From a candidate division WOR-3 bacterium (GTDB taxonomy: Bacteria; Hydrothermota; Tepidihabitantia; Tepidihabitantales; Tepidihabitantaceae), in contig JANLFQ010000001.1 in NCBI GenBank assembly GCA_024653355.1, forward strand, positions 704,576 through 768,575: 64,000 nt of DNA, given 5' to 3'. Shown here piece by piece: positions 61,424-64,000 of this stretch (its first letter is position 1; each line of letters begins with the position of its first letter). The position numbers were made by a program, and so were the translations under genes. Under the pieces are notes generated by a model. The model searched no databases. It worked only from the letters and a program-made list of their open reading frames with translations, and was not told where the DNA came from.

Positions 61424-62208
61424 TTCATCCTCTCAAGAAATCTGGTTAACTGCTTATAGAGTATCACCAATTCGGGTTGACGTTCGCGTAGGGCTTTGAG
61501 ATGCCTTTTAACCGTTATCCAGTCCCCCCGTTTTACCGGTCCGGTCAGTGTTGTAACTGCCCCTTGTTTTTTTATGTTTCGAAGCACCCCAACAGTCAAT
61601 GGCATAACAATCTCTCTTGCCCTTTGCGGTGCAAACCCGATGTCCTTGCCAATCTTCTCCACAGCATAAAACAACGGATGAACAAAATTACTCCCGAACA
61701 CGCACATTGCGTGGTAAAGCGGTCGGTCTTCTGAACGGACAAGAACCGCCTTTCCTTTTAACTGCGCCACAAGTCGCCTGCCAAAGCGCAAACCTTTTTT
61801 CGTCCCGTCAAGTGCAAAGTACCCACCAGGCAGGTCTATTTGTGCCTGCGGGCGACTAAAAAAACTTTTGACCGGATGTAGCGCTAAGGTGTCTACACCT
61901 CGCTCAACCGCACCCTTAAAAAGCTCAACGCCATAGGCACCGGAAAGATGAACTACCACAGTCCCGGGTTTGATATACCGCCTCAAACGCATAAACTGTT
62001 TCTGAATCTCCCGGTCCGGCACCGAGAAGACAATCACATCAACGACGGATACCAGATTTCGGGAATCCTCGCTCCGCCGCCTGACTGTCAGAACTTTATA
62101 TCCCAGTCGCGACAGATGCCCGGCAAGTGCGCTACCAACTTTACCATAACCAATAATTAAAACCCGGGTCTGCGCTCTATCGCTCCTGCTCTTCTGCTCC
62201 TCTTTCAT
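61420..62208 (-). CDS. Rossmann-like oxidoreductase with DUF2520 domain
   Basis: This protein has 262 residues from the ATG at 62208. N-terminal NAD(P)-binding domain (VLIIGYGKVGSALAGHLSRLGYKV; VVDVIVFSVPDREIQ; VVHLSGA) and a helical DUF2520 domain beginning LHPVKSFFSRPQAQIDLPG. The family resembles ketopantoate reductase and F420-dependent NADP reductases, but the substrate is unknown. The frame opens 15 nt earlier at a GTG, but the ATG lies 6 nt after TATTAT. First of a four-gene operon with the Ig-like, VWA and export genes. Confidence 0.85.
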   Translation of the reverse strand: MKEEQKSRSDRAQTRVLIIGYGKVGSALAGHLSRLGYKVLTVRRRSEDSRNLVSVVDVIVFSVPDREIQKQFMRLRRYIKPGTVVVHLSGAYGVELFKGAVERGVDTLALHPVKSFFSRPQAQIDLPGGYFALDGTKKGLRFGRRLVAQLKGKAVLVRSEDRPLYHAMCVFGSNFVHPLFYAVEKIGKDIGFAPQRAREIVMPLTVGVLRNIKKQGAVTTLTGPVKRGDWITVKRHLKALRERQPELVILYKQLTRFLERMK

Positions 62209-62214
62209 TTTCCA

Positions 62215-62243
62215 ATAATACACATTTGACTAATCAAGTTCAA
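62215..62243 (-). promoter_or_regulatory. Promoter of the DUF2520-Ig-VWA-export operon (leaderless)
   Basis: TTGAAC, a 17-nt spacer and TATTAT, then 6 nt to the ATG at 62208. It overlaps the divergent promoter of the C25-peptidase gene. Confidence 0.6.
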
Positions 62244-62253
62244 GAAGTAAAAT
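62226..62253 (+). promoter_or_regulatory. Promoter of the C25-peptidase-like gene
   Basis: TTGACT, a 16-nt spacer and TAAAAT, followed by a leader of about 73 nt with TTGGAGG before the ATG at 62333. It overlaps the divergent promoter. Confidence 0.65.
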
Positions 62254-62332
62254 AGATAAGAGCGCAATGAACTGGCTCGGTCATAAATTTTTAAAATCAG
62301 GTGCGCGGCACCTTCAACCCTTGGAGGCTTAA

Positions 62333-63961
62333 ATGAAAAGATTTTTGCTGACCATAATACTGGGTCTCTGTTCCCTTGTTTTTGCTGAACAGGGAGCAAG
62401 GTACCTTATCATTACCACCGATGCCCTTGCTCCAGTGATTAAACCCCTTGCCGATTGGAAGCATTACTCTGGTATGCAGTGTAAGGTGGTAAAACTGTCC
62501 GAAATTGGCACCCCTGCCGATACCACCGCAATAAAGAACTACATTAGAAACGCCTATAACAACTGGCCGGTTCGCCCGGAATACATCCTCCTTGTTGGCT
62601 CGCCGTCCAATCTCCCAGCCCGCTTCTATAGGATTCAAGGAGGATACGGTTACTATTCCGATAACATTTATGGCGATATAAACAGCGACCTATATATGGA
62701 CCTTCCGGTCGGCAGATTTATTGCCAGTTCTGCATCCCAGTGCAGTGTGATGGTCGCAAAAACCCTTGCTTATGAAAGATACCCAGACCTTACCGATAGC
62801 CTGTGGATGCGTCGCCTCACCACCGTTATCCGGGAAAATAGCGACTCAGACGATACCATCTACTGGAACGACATCCGAATACTCGCGAGCCTCGCAGGAG
62901 CAAACGGATTTGTCAGTTGCGACTCGCTTTCCTATTTGCGCGGGCACACCGCTAATGATGTTATCAATTCGGTCAACAATGGAACCGCAATTGTCCTTTA
63001 TCGAGGGAGTGGCGTCAGGAACTGGTACTACCCATTCAGTGTCAATCCCTATTTAACAAACAACGGTAAAAAACTACCGATAATCCTATCTATTACCTGT
63101 GAAACAATGACCCTGGCACCAGGGGAAGAAATGGTTGGCGACTCGTGGGTCAAAGCCGGAACCGTAACCAACCTGAAAGGTGCCGTCGCATTCTTTGGTA
63201 ACACCCATTCACTCGTCTCAAGCAATCTTACAGTTCGGAAAAGAAGTACGGTTGCCCGTGCCTTTACCAGAGCGGTGTTCCTGGAAGGCAAAACCAAACT
63301 CGGTCAGGCGATGATTCGCGCCAAAGATTCGCTTTACCGGGTATTCACTGATGCCGCTGAGTACCGCGGGTTTAACCTTCTTGGCGATCCTGACCTTGAC
63401 ATCTGGACCGCAACCCCGAAACTCCCAACCGTGGAGCATCCGGATGTAATCCCGCCCGAACCCCAAGAACTCGCAATTCGCGTCTTGCTTAATGAGCAGC
63501 CCATCGCCAACGCATTAGTGTGTATCTCAATGGACACTGTGATTTATGAATATGGTTACACCGACAACTATGGCGCCATCGCCTTTAACATCAATCCAAC
63601 CGATACCGGCAGACTCCGCCTCGTGATTACGGGCCACAACCTCTATCCTTATGAGACCCTGATTCCAGTCTCGCAGGTTGGCATTCAAGAATCACCGGCG
63701 CGTTTGCCCCAAGCCAGGGTTACTGCTATCCCTCAGATTTTCCTTAACACCACTCGCCTGCATATCAACAATTCCGACCCCAACGGCACAGAAATCGTCA
63801 TCTACGACGTTACCGGGAAACCGGTGCGCGCGCTGAAACACATCACAAGTGACGCTGTCTGGGATGGCACCGACGACAAAGGAACTCTCTGTCCTGCGGG
63901 CGCCTATCTATGCCGGGTAAAAAACGGCTCCCACCAGACAAAAGTTCTAAAATTGAGATAG
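62333..63961 (+). CDS. Secreted C25 (gingipain-like) peptidase homologue, probably catalytically altered, with a sorting-like C-terminal domain
   Basis: This protein has 542 residues. A signal peptide (about 1-19) precedes a caspase-like C25 domain (about 20-365): YLIITTDALAPVIKPLADWK, EYILLVGSPSNLPA and LPVGRFIASSASQ are typical. The catalytic Cys256 is present in ILSITCETMT. At the position of the catalytic His the sequence reads YRGSG rather than YRGHG, so Ser226 (codon 63008-63010) replaces His. The C-terminus (INNSDPNGTEIVIYDVTG, WDGTDDKGTLCPAGAYLCRVK) is a FlgD-like/sorting-type domain. TTGGAGG precedes the ATG. Confidence 0.87.
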   Translation: MKRFLLTIILGLCSLVFAEQGARYLIITTDALAPVIKPLADWKHYSGMQCKVVKLSEIGTPADTTAIKNYIRNAYNNWPVRPEYILLVGSPSNLPARFYRIQGGYGYYSDNIYGDINSDLYMDLPVGRFIASSASQCSVMVAKTLAYERYPDLTDSLWMRRLTTVIRENSDSDDTIYWNDIRILASLAGANGFVSCDSLSYLRGHTANDVINSVNNGTAIVLYRGSGVRNWYYPFSVNPYLTNNGKKLPIILSITCETMTLAPGEEMVGDSWVKAGTVTNLKGAVAFFGNTHSLVSSNLTVRKRSTVARAFTRAVFLEGKTKLGQAMIRAKDSLYRVFTDAAEYRGFNLLGDPDLDIWTATPKLPTVEHPDVIPPEPQELAIRVLLNEQPIANALVCISMDTVIYEYGYTDNYGAIAFNINPTDTGRLRLVITGHNLYPYETLIPVSQVGIQESPARLPQARVTAIPQIFLNTTRLHINNSDPNGTEIVIYDVTGKPVRALKHITSDAVWDGTDDKGTLCPAGAYLCRVKNGSHQTKVLKLR

Positions 63962-64000
63962 AGAAATCAGAACCTCAATTTCTTGACTTCTTTTCTACTG

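Overview
The window is a gene-dense bacterial chromosome segment of roughly even base composition (estimated by eye), with genes on both strands and no insertion sequence, prophage, rRNA or CRISPR array visible. Housekeeping genes are bacterial: rpsP-khpA-trmD-rplS-rnhB-yraN-comM, secA, cysS, tsaD, glnA, rarA and a tRNA-Ile. They are mixed with secreted proteins ending in FlgD-like/type-A sorting-like C-terminal domains, YVTN and Asp-box propellers, PEGA and PASTA proteins, DUF2723 and DUF4175. That mix suggests an uncultured, diderm, FCB-like or candidate-phylum bacterium (WOR-3 is my best guess). No marker gene here proves the phylum.

Layout. 1-960: the end of a truncated gene and a decayed secreted gene. 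979-11174: a minus-strand block made of DUF4175 and TPR genes, then a separate operon of a kinase-like PASTA protein lacking the N-lobe, a PEGA protein and a YVTN propeller. 11290-15840: a zinc-type CDF transporter, then rmuC and an Asp-box protein. 15850-21502: the ribosome/tRNA-modification operon (without rimM), running into comM and a UDP-sugar dehydrogenase. 21504-24822: glnA-ridA-TPR-hycI on the minus strand. 24873-32512: EamA, SIMPL, HEAT, secA and two small membrane coiled-coil proteins. 32537-36860: tRNA-Ile with sppA, cysS, and ybbR-tsaD on the minus strand. 36913-43320: acyl-CoA synthetase, a TatT-like TPR protein, a sugar isomerase/epimerase operon, tandem PLDc_N proteins, and a membrane-anchored MIP18 protein with a DsbD-like partner. 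43338-47842: a large fibre-like protein with 21 exact-length repeats, a broken sorting-domain gene, a terminator and a candidate structured RNA. 47843-63961: rarA, secreted sorting-domain proteins, a solute-binding lipoprotein, DUF2723 and CapD envelope genes, a four-gene minus-strand operon, and a C25-peptidase homologue.

The genes fall into three groups. Core translation and secretion genes include secA, sppA, cysS, tsaD and the rpsP cluster. Envelope construction includes a UDP-HexNAc dehydrogenase, a CapD dehydratase, a sugar epimerase and DUF2723. The third group is a large exported repertoire.

The most striking pattern is transcriptional. At least a dozen genes have a TTGACN element, a spacer of about 16 nt and a TAnnnT element that ends only 5-9 nt before the start codon, with no Shine-Dalgarno sequence. 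This predicts leaderless mRNAs and corrects several start codons (rarA, cysS, DUF2723, DUF2520, ybbR). Other genes have the same promoter type plus a leader carrying AGGAGG.
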